From an uncultured Muribaculaceae bacterium (GTDB lineage Bacteria > Bacteroidota > Bacteroidia > Bacteroidales > Muribaculaceae), in the NCBI GenBank assembly GCA_910585275.1, contig CAJUCW010000001.1:186001-250000 (forward strand): a stretch of 64,000 nucleotides of DNA, given 5' to 3'. Position numbers and translations under genes: made by a program. Within the stretch, counting starts at the first letter, position 1. Each line of letters begins with the position of its first letter. The notes under the pieces were generated by a model that was not told the DNA's origin, made no database searches, and worked only from the letters and a program-made list of their open reading frames with translations. Positions 63,642 to 64,000 of this stretch are shown piece by piece.

Positions 63642-63691
63642 GTGAGCCGGGAGCTTACCGACCCTCCCGGTTCACATCTCATTATTTTTTT
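63642..63691 (+). terminator. Hairpin with T-run between susD and the next PUL gene
   Basis: Arms 63642-63653 and 63664-63675 form a 12-bp stem (one G-U pair) around a 10-base loop. A T-rich tract (CATTATTTTTTT) follows, ending 5 bp before the next ATG. This looks like a Rho-independent terminator or attenuator that would lower expression of the enzyme gene relative to susC/susD. Confidence 0.6.
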
Positions 63692-63695
63692 CATC

Positions 63696-64000
63696 ATGAA
63701 ATTTGCTAAATATCTGATATGCGGAGCCCTCGCGCTCGGCATCGTGTCTTGCTCCGACGAACCGAGCGGACCCTCCACCAAACATCCTCCGGGCGAAACT
63801 CCCGACGAACCGTCGAAACCCGACAACCCTGACGACGACGTCACATCGCCTACGCCCTCCTTCTCTCTGGCAAACCAGAAGCTTACCCTCTCCACCGGCC
63901 AGACATTCCAGGAAATCGAAGGATTCGGAGCATCAGACTGCTGGCTTCCCAACCAAATTGGCCAGTATTGGAGCCAAAACCGTTTCCAGATTGCGCAATG
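63696..64000 (+). CDS. GH30-like lipoprotein glycoside hydrolase, C-terminus cut by window edge
   Basis: The first 101 residues are present. The lipobox is GIVSC (Cys 19), followed by a Pro/Asp-rich linker (about 20-52). The start of a catalytic domain reads QTFQEIEGFGASDCWLPNQ then IGQYW, the N-terminal hallmark of clan A GH30 enzymes (GFGAS). GH30 members cleave beta-1,6-glucan, beta-1,6-galactan, xylan or related beta-linked glycans; the subfamily cannot be set from this piece. It is probably a surface enzyme that makes fragments for the SusC/SusD pair. Confidence 0.75.
   Translation, partial: MKFAKYLICGALALGIVSCSDEPSGPSTKHPPGETPDEPSKPDNPDDDVTSPTPSFSLANQKLTLSTGQTFQEIEGFGASDCWLPNQIGQYWSQNRFQIAQ

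Overview
The window looks like a chromosomal segment of a gut Bacteroidales bacterium, most likely Muribaculaceae or a close relative. The evidence is a SusC/SusD-type polysaccharide utilisation locus (PUL) with a hybrid two-component regulator, a GSCFA-domain protein, Bacteroidota-style promoters (TTTG, then TAnnTTTG) and few Shine-Dalgarno sites. The family-level placement is an inference from overall gene content.

Layout. 1-10364 (minus strand): a sugar-handling set, consisting of a Na+/solute symporter (cut by the window edge), aldose 1-epimerase and a GH2 beta-galactosidase broken by a one-base frameshift. Between the epimerase and the galactosidase lies an AT-rich accessory island (about 2300-6860). 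It holds orphan polymorphic-toxin tips, toxin-tail relics, five copies of a small three-helix membrane protein that I infer to be an immunity family, and an Rhs/lipase-like tip next to an ankyrin lipoprotein. 10482-14847: a lactate utilisation operon (lutA-lutB-lutC-permease). 15016-17815: TrkA/TrkH potassium uptake. Then malate dehydrogenase and a GSCFA protein.

20622-35895 (plus strand): a 15.3 kb unidirectional purine cluster, purE-purL-purM-purN-purH-purD-folD-purB-purA-guaB-guaA. Most gaps are below 60 bp and several genes overlap. It covers nearly the whole route to AMP and GMP plus the one-carbon enzyme FolD; purF, purC and purK are not in the window. A convergent amidase gene overlaps the end of guaA.

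36564-45523: two heptanucleotide tandem arrays, a porin-like barrel gene tightly paired with a Gate-domain inner-membrane protein, a GlsB-type small membrane protein, the glutamate synthase large subunit (no gltD beside it) and an EamA exporter. Two near-identical long hairpins (28-29 bp perfect stems) sit between the convergent gene pairs here.

45524-52712 (minus strand): membrane pyrophosphatase, a TPR/coiled-coil membrane protein, a RelA/SpoT protein whose hydrolase site is intact but whose synthetase site looks altered, and an NSS-family transporter. 52789-64000: a PUL with a divergent hybrid two-component regulator, a surface glycan-binding-like lipoprotein, SusC, SusD and the start of a GH30-like lipoprotein enzyme. 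The divergent promoter region has a 12-bp direct repeat with 22-bp spacing, a plausible operator.

The most unusual region is the toxin-tip/immunity array at 2300-6860. No tRNA, rRNA, CRISPR array, IS element or prophage was recognised.
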